A stretch of DNA of 64,000 bases from Rhodoblastus sp963736175 (GCA_963736175.1 CAVTNU010000035.1:1-64000), one strand, 5' to 3'; positions 27,178-36,308 are shown, counted from the stretch's first letter. The notes: a model not told the origin generated them from the sequence alone. A program made the numbers and translations.

Positions 27178-29426
27178 TGGTCCGGCCTCCTGCCGATATT
27201 GCGCGTTAGCCAGACGGTCGCGCCGGCGAGCATCAGGGCGATGAAACTCGAACCGCCGACATAGGCCGCCCGATTGGAAGACAGGAAACCCGCCGCGACA
27301 AGGCGGCCGTTGGCGATGGACATGGGCTGCGTCGCGAAAAATTTCTGCGTCTTCGGCGCGACGGTCAAAACCTGGCCGTCGGCGCCGATCGCCAGCGTCG
27401 CGACGCCGGACAATCGCGGCCAGACTTGCGATGCGGTTAGCTTGACGACCCCAACTTTCAGGGCGGCGCTGTCGGCGGCGCTGACGCTGGTCCAAAGCCG
27501 ATCCCCGGCGGCGCCCGTCAGCGACTGCGCGACCGACAGCGAAGAGGCCGACGAGGAGGCGGTCGCCGTCGCGGACTCCATCGCGGGCGCGATCGACAGG
27601 CTCGCGAGAACGTCGCTCGACCATGACGCGCCGCGGGCCAGCAAATCGCCGACCCGCTGGCGCCAGGACGGCTGACCGGCAAGATCGCGCCGCCACGCGT
27701 CGAAGAGATCGCCCTGCTCTGTAGTCGCCGCCGAAGCCGGCGACGGCGCGGCGCGGCTTTCCGGCTGCGTCCTCGCTTCGATCGTCTCCAGGGCAAGCAC
27801 GGCTCCGCTGTCGCCGTCCGGCGCGAACGCCGTGAACTGGAAGGCGATCGGACGGCCCGCTGAAACGGCCATTTTGACCGCCAAGGTAATCGCGGCGGAC
27901 AGCTTGTCCTTGTCCGGCGCGCCGACATAGAGCTTTGGAGCCTTGGCGGCGCCGGCGTAAGCGAAGCCGTCCGCCAGCGTGGCGCCCAGATCGGGCGCGC
28001 GGGCGACGCGCGCGATGCGCGGCAGGACGAATTCGCTCGAATCGAGCAGCAGGAACCGCTTTTTGGCCGAGAGCGCAGCCAGCGGATCGCAAGTCTTGTC
28101 GGCGGCGAGCGGCAATTGCGCGACGATTTCGACATGGTTGCGGCCTGGCCTGAAGCGTCCGATCGGCAGCGGCAATTCCTTGCCTTTGAACGCTTCCCCG
28201 GCGGCGTTCGGCAGCGGCGCGCTCGTGGCGATCGCGCCGTTGACGAAAACGACGAGGCGGGGATCGACAAGTCCAGCGGCGTATGCGCCGTCGAGCTTGA
28301 CGCTCGCATGGGCGTAATCGGACGGATAGAAATCGGCCGGCATGACGATATCGAACCCGCGTCGGAAATAACGGCCGTCGAATTCCTGCGAGGCGAGCCC
28401 AAGCTCCTTAAACGAGATCCTGGTCTCGCCGTCGACGCGCCGGCTGTGGAGCGCGGCGAAATCCCGCGAGCCGGCGCCGTTCTGCGTCCGCAAGCCGATG
28501 AACTCATTCAGCGCCTTGTTGACGTCGTCTTCGTTGGCGCCGGTGACGACAAGGATCGGACGGACGCGCCCGGCGTTTGTGAGCAAGGCGAGCTTTGGCC
28601 CGGAAACGCCGGCGAAACTTTCGAGTCCAGGAATACTGGCGATATCGGCGGCGACGCCTAGCGCCAGATTCAATCCCGCCTCGCCTTCGGCGAGACCGCC
28701 AAGATCGACGACGGCGCGCTCGAAATGACCATTGAGCGCGATCGCCTGGCTCGCCAGGATGATGCGCTCGATCGTCGCCGGGCTCGTTCTTGCCGCCATA
28801 ACCGCACGGATCGGCAGAAGACCCTGTGCGTCGGTCGACAAAGCCGACAATTCGGCAGGTGAATTCGGAGCGCTGGCGTCGGCCGGCGTCATGAGGCCGC
28901 TCCGCGCCGGATCGATTCTTGTCCATAATTCATGGACGGCCTCGAGCGAGCAGTCGACGCGGTGACGATGGCGCGCCTCGATTTTCAATTCGTTGAATCC
29001 GACGCGCGCAAGCTTGGCCGGCATCGGAAACTCAATCGTCCGGACGCCGTCGAAAGCTTCGACGTGCGTTTGGCCGATCTCGCGGCCATTGAGACTGACC
29101 GACAAGATTGAGGCTTCCGGCATGACCGCCGCGGCCGACACGTAGCCGAGGCGAAAGCTCAGCGTTTCCTGCGCCTGCCGGGCCGTGACGAACAACGGAA
29201 AGGCCATGACGTCGTTTTCGCCTTCCAGGCGGCTGGATTCCTCGTCAAGCGGCAGATGACGCAAAACTCCGACGCTGACCGCCGCGGGATTGGTCTGCGC
29301 CGGCAGATCGAAGGATCGCAACTGGCTCGCCTGCCGGAAATCGAACGCGCCTTGCGCGCATGAGGAGACCGGCGCCGCAACGAGCGGGGCGATGAAGCAG
29401 AAAGAGGCGAAAAACAGATTGCGCAT
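27174..29426 (-). CDS. bcsB: Cellulose synthase regulatory/periplasmic subunit
   Basis: 750 residues from the ATG at 29426, 17 bases after the bcsA stop. BcsB is the periplasmic, single-span partner of BcsA that guides the glucan across the periplasm. Visible: a signal peptide (RNLFFASFCFIAPLVAAPVS), two jelly-roll carbohydrate-binding plus flavodoxin-like repeats (SVSLNGREIGQTHVEAFDG, ARHRHRVDCSLEAVHELWT; then VFVNGAIATSAPLPNA, GRNHVEIVAQLPLAADKTCD), and a C-terminal membrane anchor (AAYVGGSSFIALMLAGATVW) that packs against BcsA. Cysteines in DCS and TCDP are the conserved pair. A Ser/Ala-rich linker occupies about residues 590-650. The start within the window's long frame was fixed by the signal peptide. 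Confidence 0.9.
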   Translation of the reverse strand: MRNLFFASFCFIAPLVAAPVSSCAQGAFDFRQASQLRSFDLPAQTNPAAVSVGVLRHLPLDEESSRLEGENDVMAFPLFVTARQAQETLSFRLGYVSAAAVMPEASILSVSLNGREIGQTHVEAFDGVRTIEFPMPAKLARVGFNELKIEARHRHRVDCSLEAVHELWTRIDPARSGLMTPADASAPNSPAELSALSTDAQGLLPIRAVMAARTSPATIERIILASQAIALNGHFERAVVDLGGLAEGEAGLNLALGVAADIASIPGLESFAGVSGPKLALLTNAGRVRPILVVTGANEDDVNKALNEFIGLRTQNGAGSRDFAALHSRRVDGETRISFKELGLASQEFDGRYFRRGFDIVMPADFYPSDYAHASVKLDGAYAAGLVDPRLVVFVNGAIATSAPLPNAAGEAFKGKELPLPIGRFRPGRNHVEIVAQLPLAADKTCDPLAALSAKKRFLLLDSSEFVLPRIARVARAPDLGATLADGFAYAGAAKAPKLYVGAPDKDKLSAAITLAVKMAVSAGRPIAFQFTAFAPDGDSGAVLALETIEARTQPESRAAPSPASAATTEQGDLFDAWRRDLAGQPSWRQRVGDLLARGASWSSDVLASLSIAPAMESATATASSSASSLSVAQSLTGAAGDRLWTSVSAADSAALKVGVVKLTASQVWPRLSGVATLAIGADGQVLTVAPKTQKFFATQPMSIANGRLVAAGFLSSNRAAYVGGSSFIALMLAGATVWLTRNIGRRPDQ

Positions 29427-29443
29427 GTTGCCTTTGCCCTGCT

Positions 29444-31732
29444 TCACAGAGACCGAAACGACTGTCCGGACGCCAACTGTCCGCCGACGCCGATCTGCTG
29501 GCTGGCGACTTCCACCATCCGCTGCAAGGCTCCGATCGGCTGCGGCTGAAGCGGCGCCGGCTTGGCCGGCGCCGAGATGGTCTTTGGCGCCAACGCGTAA
29601 GACAGCGCGCGCCAGGGTTCGCTGACGCCCCACCACAGGAATTCGCTCACGCCGGCGAGCAGCGATTTATGCCGACGGCGCTGGTTGAGAAAGCGCGACA
29701 AAGCGTCGGCTTCGCCATACATCAAATCCGCCAGCGCGAAGTAGCTGCGCGTTTCCAGCACGTCGAAGCTGAGGCCGTAGCCGCTTTGCGCGCTGGCCTC
29801 CGAAACGTGTCGGAAGGTCACGGGCAAGGCGCCGGGATCTTTCTTGAATGGCGCAATCTCATTGATCCGCAAGCGCGCGCGCGTCATGTCGGGCTTGACG
29901 GAGAAGGCGAAGGGTTTCAGCGGTTCGATTGCGCAACCGCCGGCCGAGACGTTGGTGATGGCGACATCGAGCCATTCGCCATCGACGCAAAGTTGGCCGT
30001 GGCGGGCGATAGCGAGCCGGGGGAAACGGTCGACCTGCTTGCGCTCGGCGACAGAGCCCAGAGCCGCGCCGGCGATGAGCAGATTGAATGTGTTCCACGC
30101 GATGACCAGAACCATCAGACCGGCCGTGGCGGGCTCGTTGACATAGCGGTAAGCGGCGAAGCCTTCACCCGTCAGCAGCGTCGCGAAGATGAGAAAGAAC
30201 GGCCAGGACAATTCCGACAAGTGATCCTTGTCGAGCGTCTCGCCCTTGGCCGTCACATTGAAGGTCGGCTTGCGCGGATTGCAGACGACGGAAACCAGCG
30301 AACCCATCAGGAAAACGCCCAGAACGTATTCATAGAGCTCCGACACCCAGGGCCAGCGCAAGCTGCCGAACAGATAGTTCTGGATCATGAGATTGGCGAC
30401 GATATAGGTCGCCGTATAGGCGAGCGCCTCGTCGAGATTGGACACGAATATCTTGACGTCGAAGAAGATGTAGAGCAGCGGCGAGGCCATGAAAACGAGG
30501 CGCGGAAAAGGGAAGAACCAGAAACCGATATTGGACAGGTAGGACAGTTTCTGGGCGACGGTCAGCCCGCGTTTGAAGAGGGGATTCTTCAGCAGGAAGA
30601 TCTGCACCATGCCCTGGCACCAGCGCATGCGCTGACCGACGAACGACACGAAGGTCTCCGGCTGCAAACCGGCGATCAGCGGCTTGTCGACAAAGATCGA
30701 ATTCCAACCCTTGGCGTGCAGCTCCAACGCGGTCTCGCAATCCTCCGTGATGGTCTGCCCGGAAAAACCGCCGGCTTCGCGCAAGGCGGAGCGGCGCAGC
30801 AGCGCGGCCGAGCCGCAGAAGAACGAGCCGTTCCATTTGTCGAGGCCGCGCTGTGTCGTCGCGTAGAAAAGCTCGCCTTCGGACGGCATGCGGTCGAACG
30901 TGCGCAGATTCCTCTCGATCGGATCGGGATTGAGAAAAATATGCGGCGTCTGCACCAGGAACAGTTTCGGATCCTGGGCGAAATAGCCGATGGTTTCGCG
31001 CAGAAACGAACGGAACGGCGCGTGGTCGGCGTCGAACACGACGACGATGTCCGCGCTGGAATGAGCCAAGCCGTTGTTGAGGTTGCCGGCCTTGGCGTGT
31101 TCGTTGCGCGCGCGCGTCAGATAATTGGCGCCGAGTTCGACGCAGAGCTTTTGCAGCGACAGCCGACGCAGCCTGGCGAGCGACGATTTGGCGATGTCGG
31201 GGTCGTTGCATTTCTGGTCAGTGCCGCCGTCGTCGAGCAGCCACACGTTAAGTTTGGCGGCTGGATAGTCCATCGACTTGGCGGCGGCGATGGTCATCGC
31301 CAGAAGCGATTCGTCCTCGCTATAGGAGGGAACGAAAACATCGACGCTCGGCAAGGCGCTATCATCCAGACGGGGCGCCGGCGCGCGCTTGAGCGGATCG
31401 ACATTGACGAACAGCGAGCTGGCGAGAATGAGGACGCAGTAGGTTTCGGCGACGAGCAGCACAACGCCGAAGGCGAAGCCAATCATATCGTCCGGCGCCG
31501 GCAACGTGCTGGTGAAGCGCCAGTACAGATAGCGCATGACGATCACGCCGCCGCACGCCAAAAAAAGCTGATGGGCGAGGCGACCGCGGCCCGCTTTCCA
31601 AATCAGAGTCATCGCGACGAGCAAAGAACCCGCCAGAGCGAGCTGCGCGTCGACGCTCACCGGAATCGAAAAGAGCAACATGGCCGCGAGGCCGGCAAAG
31701 CCGAGTGATACGGCAGATACAAAAGCCTTCAT
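29444..31732 (-). CDS. bcsA: Cellulose synthase catalytic subunit (UDP-forming)
   Basis: 762 residues. It is the inner-membrane GT2 processive synthase that makes beta-1,4-glucan from UDP-glucose and extrudes it. AAGGA precedes the ATG at 31732. Order: N-terminal membrane helices, then the GT domain with VDVFVPSYSEDESLLA, the LLDDGG motif, DxD in VVFDADHAPF, the acceptor-side base in ITEDCETALELH and the QxxRW motif in VGQRMRWCQG; more helices, a gating-loop region (FNVTAKGETLDKDHLSEL), and a C-terminal PilZ domain for c-di-GMP. In the PilZ domain the NVSAGG motif is present but the RxxxR motif reads ERKQVDRFPR, so the usual first Arg appears to be Asp. It is the second gene of the operon, 30 bases after bcsS. 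Confidence 0.95.
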   Translation of the reverse strand: MKAFVSAVSLGFAGLAAMLLFSIPVSVDAQLALAGSLLVAMTLIWKAGRGRLAHQLFLACGGVIVMRYLYWRFTSTLPAPDDMIGFAFGVVLLVAETYCVLILASSLFVNVDPLKRAPAPRLDDSALPSVDVFVPSYSEDESLLAMTIAAAKSMDYPAAKLNVWLLDDGGTDQKCNDPDIAKSSLARLRRLSLQKLCVELGANYLTRARNEHAKAGNLNNGLAHSSADIVVVFDADHAPFRSFLRETIGYFAQDPKLFLVQTPHIFLNPDPIERNLRTFDRMPSEGELFYATTQRGLDKWNGSFFCGSAALLRRSALREAGGFSGQTITEDCETALELHAKGWNSIFVDKPLIAGLQPETFVSFVGQRMRWCQGMVQIFLLKNPLFKRGLTVAQKLSYLSNIGFWFFPFPRLVFMASPLLYIFFDVKIFVSNLDEALAYTATYIVANLMIQNYLFGSLRWPWVSELYEYVLGVFLMGSLVSVVCNPRKPTFNVTAKGETLDKDHLSELSWPFFLIFATLLTGEGFAAYRYVNEPATAGLMVLVIAWNTFNLLIAGAALGSVAERKQVDRFPRLAIARHGQLCVDGEWLDVAITNVSAGGCAIEPLKPFAFSVKPDMTRARLRINEIAPFKKDPGALPVTFRHVSEASAQSGYGLSFDVLETRSYFALADLMYGEADALSRFLNQRRRHKSLLAGVSEFLWWGVSEPWRALSYALAPKTISAPAKPAPLQPQPIGALQRMVEVASQQIGVGGQLASGQSFRSL

Positions 31733-31762
31733 GGCTTTTTCCTTCCCAGAAGAAACGAACGT

Positions 31763-32494
31763 TCAGAAACCTATGCGCGCATCGGCCAATCCATAGGCGC
31801 CCGAACCAAGCGCCCTGTCGTTGACGAGGCCGCCGGACAGGCCGAGTTGCAACGCGCCGATCCTAAACCCGGTGAAATGGACGCCGGCGCGCCATTGCTC
31901 GTAATAGCGATCGCCCAGCAGCGTCAGTTCGGGACCTGCGTAAACGGTATCGGTGATTTTCCAGCCGTATTTGATGCGCGCGTAATAGGCGTTGTTGGCG
32001 CTGGCGTAGGAGCCGTAGGCGCTAAACATCGTGTTGCGGGTCGGCGTTGCGTAGATTTCGCCCGAACCCTTGACGCCGATCTGCGTTCCGGCCGCCTGAT
32101 TGCTCGGATCCTGCACCGAAAATCGCGTATATTGGGCGTTCAGACCGCCATAGGCGGCCATCGTCAGATTGGGCGAAATCCATTCGTAGCCGACATAGGC
32201 CGTACCCGATTCCTGCCGGGCGCTGATATGCGCGCCGGCGCCGTCGACATAATTGAAGCCGCCGCCAAGCGCCTCGATCCTCGCCCTGGCGCCCGTTTCC
32301 CCAGCGCGCCCACTGAGGATCATGGTGGCGGTGGCCGCGCCGAAAGCCGAGTTTTTGGTGACGTCGGCCGACATATCGATGACGATCGACTTGGCGTAGT
32401 CGGACTCCGTCGCCGCGCCGGTATACCAGTCGGCCGCCTGCGCGGCCTGCGACGGCAAAATCAGAAGGGCGAAAAGGATGTGGTCGCGTTTCAT
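31763..32494 (-). CDS. bcsS: Cellulose biosynthesis protein BcsS
   Basis: About 243 residues; the ATG at 32494 is better spaced from a GAGA purine tract than the ATG at 32500. A signal peptide (KRDHILFALLILPSQAAQA) is cut before ADWYTGA. The mature protein is all alternating beta-strand pattern with many Tyr/Phe (TAYVGYEWISPNLTMAAYGG, YYARIKYGWKITDTVYAG, YEQWRAGVHFTGFRIGA) and ends in Phe (ADARIGF), the usual signature of an outer-membrane beta-barrel. The pattern fits the BcsS family found with alphaproteobacterial cellulose operons. It opens the operon here and, since no BcsC barrel is present, it is a reasonable candidate for the outer-membrane part, though that is inference. Confidence 0.72.
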   Translation of the reverse strand: MKRDHILFALLILPSQAAQAADWYTGAATESDYAKSIVIDMSADVTKNSAFGAATATMILSGRAGETGARARIEALGGGFNYVDGAGAHISARQESGTAYVGYEWISPNLTMAAYGGLNAQYTRFSVQDPSNQAAGTQIGVKGSGEIYATPTRNTMFSAYGSYASANNAYYARIKYGWKITDTVYAGPELTLLGDRYYEQWRAGVHFTGFRIGALQLGLSGGLVNDRALGSGAYGLADARIGF

Positions 32495-32807
32495 TGTCAT
32501 TCTCGCTTGCGCCCGTCTTGCCTCACATTGCGCAAGGCGTCCGGATCACGTTTGGGAAGATGACCTTCCGTTACGTCATGTGGCGCGACGAATGCTAATG
32601 AAAACTTAATTTTTTGACCTTCCCTAGCGTAATGGTTAATTTCATGTAACGATTAAAACCTGACGAAAGTCATACAAACCGGGCATGTAGTGACTTTATG
32701 CAGTATAAGATTTTTCTCTAGTTCGAATTTCTTTAAATAAAATTTTACCAGCGCCCAGCTATCCATGACGGGCCTTCATGAAGAAGGGAACTCAATAGGA
32801 GCAGAGC
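32495..32807. other. AT-rich divergent promoter region of the bcs operon
   Basis: No gene. The sequence from about 32580 to 32760 is markedly richer in A/T than the rest of the window and must drive bcsS leftward and the small helical protein rightward. I see no confident -35/-10 pair or regulator dyad. Confidence 0.45.
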
Positions 32808-33152
32808 ATGAAGCTCGCAGAAGTTGACACGCGCGTCGTGCGCGGCGCGATCCGTATTTCCTGCATTCAGGAAAACGCCCTAAACGCGGTCCGATTTTAC
32901 CGCGACCTCCTCCGCCATCAGGCCGAACCGATCGCCCGCAAGCTTGGGCGCTTGATCAACCGCGCCGAAAAGGCCATCCGCTCGGGCGACGCCAACGTCG
33001 TCATGCACATGCGGCGGCTTGAGGAGGCGACGAACTATGTCAGCATGGTTCGGCAAAACCACCCGGAATCGCAGATGTTGCGCCGTTGCATCGCCCGCAT
33101 TCAGCAGGAAATGATGAGCGCCTTCGAGCCGGCGTCCGTCGTCTTCCACTGA
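32808..33152 (+). CDS. Small helical protein of unknown function
   Basis: 114 residues with a good ribosome site (AGGAG, 7 bases before the ATG at 32808), so expression is likely. I do not recognise the family. The sequence is rich in Arg, Ala and Leu and predicted almost wholly helical (RISCIQENALNAVRFYRDLL, KLGRLINRAEKAIRSGDA, MRRLEEATNYVSMVRQN); there is no signal peptide or membrane span, so it is cytoplasmic. It is transcribed divergently from the cellulose operon across an AT-rich promoter region, and a perfect hairpin follows about 90 bases after its stop. A role in controlling cellulose or cell surface is possible but only from position. Confidence 0.6.
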   Translation: MKLAEVDTRVVRGAIRISCIQENALNAVRFYRDLLRHQAEPIARKLGRLINRAEKAIRSGDANVVMHMRRLEEATNYVSMVRQNHPESQMLRRCIARIQQEMMSAFEPASVVFH

Positions 33153-33240
33153 CCGAAAACGCCCCGATTCCGACCTGGCTTTCCTGACGGACCCGAGCCC
33201 CATTGGGTCAGCCGGCGGCGTCGCGCGGCGACAATGCGCC

Positions 33241-33266
33241 TTGCCGATCGCTGCCGCGATCGGCAA
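33241..33266. repeat. Perfect 11-bp hairpin TTGCCGATCGC-TGCC-GCGATCGGCAA
   Basis: Arms at 33241-33251 and 33256-33266. No T run follows on either strand, so it is not a textbook terminator; it could end transcription of both convergent genes, stabilise an mRNA or bind a protein. Confidence 0.55.
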
Positions 33267-33383
33267 ATCCCGAGCCCTGGCGCATCGTCGCGTTCGCCGC
33301 CGCGCGAACGCGATGGTCGCCGGCCGCCCAAATAATACTTTAGATTCTCATGTCAAAGTCCGGTCTATACTTGCGGAAACGGA

Positions 33384-34367
33384 TCAAGTCCGTTTCCGCG
33401 GCCAAGGCGTCTCCGCCACTGGCGTCAGCGGCCCTTCGCCTTCGACATAGGCCAGAAGATTGTCGACGACCAATGCCCACATCGCCGCGCGCGTCTTCGC
33501 CGAGCCGGAGCCGACATGCGGCGTCAGCACAACGTGATCGAGCGCCTTCAGGCGCGCCGGCGCGTTCGGTTCGTCCTCGAACACGTCGAGCGCCGCAGTG
33601 AGAATTTTGCCCTGTTCGAGCGCTTCGACAAGCGCGTCCTGATCGACCAGCGAGCCGCGCGCGATATTGACCAGCACGCCCTGCGGTCCCAAGGCCTCAA
33701 GCGTGTCGGCGCCGACGATGTGACGCGTCGCCGGCCCGCCAGGCGCGGCGATCATCAAAATGTCGCTGCGCCTGGCCAGTTCGATCGGCGTGGCGACATA
33801 TTGATAGGGCGAGTCCGGCTGCATATGGCGGCTGTGATAGAGAATATTCAACCCGAACGCCTGCGCTCTCGCCGCGATCGCCTTGCCGATCCGTCCCAGG
33901 CCGAGAACGCCCATCGTGCGTCCGCGCAGGCTGGCGGTCAGCGGAAAAGCGCCTTTCAGCCAATCGCCTCTTCGCAGAAAGCGATCCGCCTGCGGCAATT
34001 GCCGCACAGCGCAGAGCAACAGGCCGATCGCGGCGTCGGCGGTTTCGTCGTCGAGCACGCCCGGCGTGTTGGTCACGACAATGCCATGCGCGCCGGCGTA
34101 GCGCGCATCGACATGGTCGTAGCCGACGCCGAAACTGGCGACGATTTCCAGCTTGGGAAAACGGCCGAGAAAGTCAGCGGACAACCGCCGCTCGCCGAAA
34201 CTCGCCGCGATGGCGCGCACCTCGCCGGCGATACGCGCGAGATGCGCTTCGGGATCGCTCGCCTCCCACAGCCTTTGCACGTCGAATTTCTCCTCGAGGC
34301 GCGCGGTCACCTCAGGCGGCGCAGGATTAGGCGCCAGAAGGACAAAATCACGCTTGCTCGACATCAT
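33384..34367 (-). CDS. D-2-hydroxyacid dehydrogenase (glyoxylate/hydroxypyruvate reductase-like)
   Basis: 327 residues. GGGAG stands 7 bases before the ATG at 34367. The NAD(P)-binding domain has GRTMGVLGLGRIGKAIAAR (GxGxxG), and the catalytic triad of the family is complete: Arg in NIARGSLVD, Glu in DVFEDEPNAP and His in LTPHVGSG. The substrate-binding loop VASFGVGYDHVDARYA is also typical. The nucleotide-site region HSRHMQPDSPYQY contains Ser-Arg-His, which in this family tends to go with NADP preference. It probably reduces glyoxylate, hydroxypyruvate or a related 2-oxoacid. The MFS gene upstream on the same strand ends about 35 bases away, so the two may be one unit. Confidence 0.88.
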   Translation of the reverse strand: MMSSKRDFVLLAPNPAPPEVTARLEEKFDVQRLWEASDPEAHLARIAGEVRAIAASFGERRLSADFLGRFPKLEIVASFGVGYDHVDARYAGAHGIVVTNTPGVLDDETADAAIGLLLCAVRQLPQADRFLRRGDWLKGAFPLTASLRGRTMGVLGLGRIGKAIAARAQAFGLNILYHSRHMQPDSPYQYVATPIELARRSDILMIAAPGGPATRHIVGADTLEALGPQGVLVNIARGSLVDQDALVEALEQGKILTAALDVFEDEPNAPARLKALDHVVLTPHVGSGSAKTRAAMWALVVDNLLAYVEGEGPLTPVAETPWPRKRT

Positions 34368-34403
34368 TGCACAACTCCCGAATGCGAACGCCGCTTGAGC
34401 CGC

Positions 34404-35624
34404 CTAGCCTTCCATGCTGTCCGCCTGGCGCAATTGCGGAAACGCCCACGCCCACAGCCCGACGATCGCCAGAGTGGCGACGCCGCCCAGTAAAGCCGAG
34501 CCGACCGCGCCCAACGCCGCCGCGGCTACGCCGGATTCGAACTCGCCCAACTCGTTGGACGCGCCGATCGCGAGAAAACTCACGGCGCTGACCCGCCCGC
34601 GCATGTCTGCCGGCGTCGATATCTGCACGAGCGTCTGGCGCACCACCATGCTGACTACGTCGAAAGCGCCGAGACTGGCCATCGCCGCGAGCGACAGCCA
34701 GAAAGAATGCGACAGCGCGAAAACGATCGTCGCGACGCCGTAGCCGCCGACGCAAAGGAACATTTTCGGACCAATGCCGCGCCGCATAGGCAGAACGGTG
34801 AGAAAAAAGCCGATCAGCGCCGCGCCGACCGCCGGCCCCGCCCGCAACAGGCCGAGACCGGCCGGGCCGACATGCAGAATGTCCTGCGCGAAAATCGGCA
34901 AGAGCGCGGAGACGCCGCCGAACAGAACCGCGAAAAGATCGAGCGAAACCGCGCCGAGAACCATGCGGTTCGATTTGATATAGCGCAGGCCCGCCAGCGC
35001 GCCTCGATCTGCGCGCGCGCTATCGTCTTTCGGCGGCGGTCGCCCGATCGCCATGACCAAGGGCGCGCAAAGACCGAACAAAGCCGCGCAAACCAGAAAC
35101 TGCCAGGCGCCCGTAACGGCGTAAACGAGGCCGCCGGCGGCGGGACCGGCGATCGTCGCCAGTTGCATGACCGAGGTCGACAGCGCCACGGCGCGGGAGA
35201 ACTTTGGTCGTTCGACGATGTCCGGCAGCAGCGACGACATGGCCGGCGCGGAAAATGCGCGGGCCGACCCCATACAGAACAAAACCGGGTAAATCAGCCA
35301 GATCGGCGCCGCGAACAGAGCGAGCGCGAAGAGCGCGGCCGAACAAAGGGCTTGGCCAAGGACGCTGAAGCTGGCGATCGTGCGACGATCGAAAACATCG
35401 GCCGCGCGGCCGGTCCACGCGAACAGCGTGACCAGCGGCAGAAACTGCGCGAGACCGACCAGACCGAGACTGAGCGCGCTGCCGGTGGTCGAATAGACAT
35501 GCCAGCCGACGGCGACGCTCTGCATCTGCCCCGACAACACCGAAAGGCAGCGCGCGCCGATGAAGAGCGGCAGATTGGCGCGGCGCGGCGCGGTTTGCGC
35601 GTCGATTGAATTTTCCAAAGTCAT
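34404..35624 (-). CDS. MFS transporter, EntS-like (MFS_3) type
   Basis: 406 residues with twelve predicted membrane helices. AAGGG lies just before the ATG at 35624. The segment SVLSGQMQSVAVGWHVYSTTG and the following VTLFAWTGRAADVFDRRTIA (the MFS loop-2-3 motif in the form GRAADVFDRR) are typical of the MFS_3/EntS branch, which includes siderophore and drug exporters. A second signature, QISTPADMRGRVSAVSFLAIGASNELG (cited in part: PADMRGRVSAVSF), marks the C-terminal half. The substrate is unknown; no siderophore genes are adjacent. It is followed on the same strand by the hydroxyacid dehydrogenase, so export or import of an organic acid is equally possible. Confidence 0.82.
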   Translation of the reverse strand: MTLENSIDAQTAPRRANLPLFIGARCLSVLSGQMQSVAVGWHVYSTTGSALSLGLVGLAQFLPLVTLFAWTGRAADVFDRRTIASFSVLGQALCSAALFALALFAAPIWLIYPVLFCMGSARAFSAPAMSSLLPDIVERPKFSRAVALSTSVMQLATIAGPAAGGLVYAVTGAWQFLVCAALFGLCAPLVMAIGRPPPKDDSARADRGALAGLRYIKSNRMVLGAVSLDLFAVLFGGVSALLPIFAQDILHVGPAGLGLLRAGPAVGAALIGFFLTVLPMRRGIGPKMFLCVGGYGVATIVFALSHSFWLSLAAMASLGAFDVVSMVVRQTLVQISTPADMRGRVSAVSFLAIGASNELGEFESGVAAAALGAVGSALLGGVATLAIVGLWAWAFPQLRQADSMEG

Positions 35625-35726
35625 CGCCCTTCATAGCGCGACCTTCCGTCAGCGCCAAAATCCATCGCCATCGCCTTCGCCTCCGGCGCCCTGACCAATA
35701 ATCTCACGCTGGGACGCTAAAGCGCG

Positions 35727-36308
35727 TCAATGGCCGCGGTCGAGCAGCGCTTTCTCCTCGACGCCGATCGCCTGATCGTCGCAATGCGACAGGGCGGCGC
35801 GATAAAGGCGGAACGGCTTGTCGTCGGCGCCGAAAGCGTCGTCCACCGTGGATTGTCCCGGCGGACCTGGACGCCACAGATTGGCGCCGACCGGAAGCCG
35901 CAACAGAATCGACCGCCTGTTTTCGATGGCGAGCCGCGTCGTCCCGCCGATGCCGGCGCAGATCGCCCCGTGGCGCAAAGAATTGCGCGCCCTCGAGACA
36001 CCGCATTCGGCAACGGTTGACAGCGGCTCGGCGCGATCGCGAAACCGCAGACCGATGCGAAGCTGATAGCCGTATTGCAAACTCGAATAGGCCACGGCGA
36101 GCAGGGTCAACGACGCCACATTCTGTTGCGGATGGGCGACCAGATGCCGGTCGTCATAGACCCGGGTGAAACAGGCGAAGGTCTTGCCTTCGCCCGGCGC
36201 ACGGCCCATCAAACGTGTGACGAACGGGCCGGGCTCCGCTGCGTTCGCCGACGAAACCGCCGCGAGGGCGATCCCCAACGCCGCTGCCGATAGAATCCGA
36301 AAGCCCAT
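35727..36308 (-). CDS. Secreted protein of unknown function
   Basis: 193 residues from the ATG at 36308, chosen because it opens a signal peptide (GFRILSAAALGIALAAVSSA, cut near NAAEPG) and has GGTGGAG upstream; a longer frame exists without support. The mature protein contains four or more Cys (FACFTRVYDD, ECGVSRARNS, HGAICAGIG, SHCDDQ), compatible with disulfides in the periplasm, and a segment RHLVAHPQQNVASL. I do not recognise the family. It lies between the end of the dmpG gene and the MFS gene, with gaps of about 100 bases on each side, so it is probably a single-gene unit. Confidence 0.6.
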   Translation of the reverse strand: MGFRILSAAALGIALAAVSSANAAEPGPFVTRLMGRAPGEGKTFACFTRVYDDRHLVAHPQQNVASLTLLAVAYSSLQYGYQLRIGLRFRDRAEPLSTVAECGVSRARNSLRHGAICAGIGGTTRLAIENRRSILLRLPVGANLWRPGPPGQSTVDDAFGADDKPFRLYRAALSHCDDQAIGVEEKALLDRGH

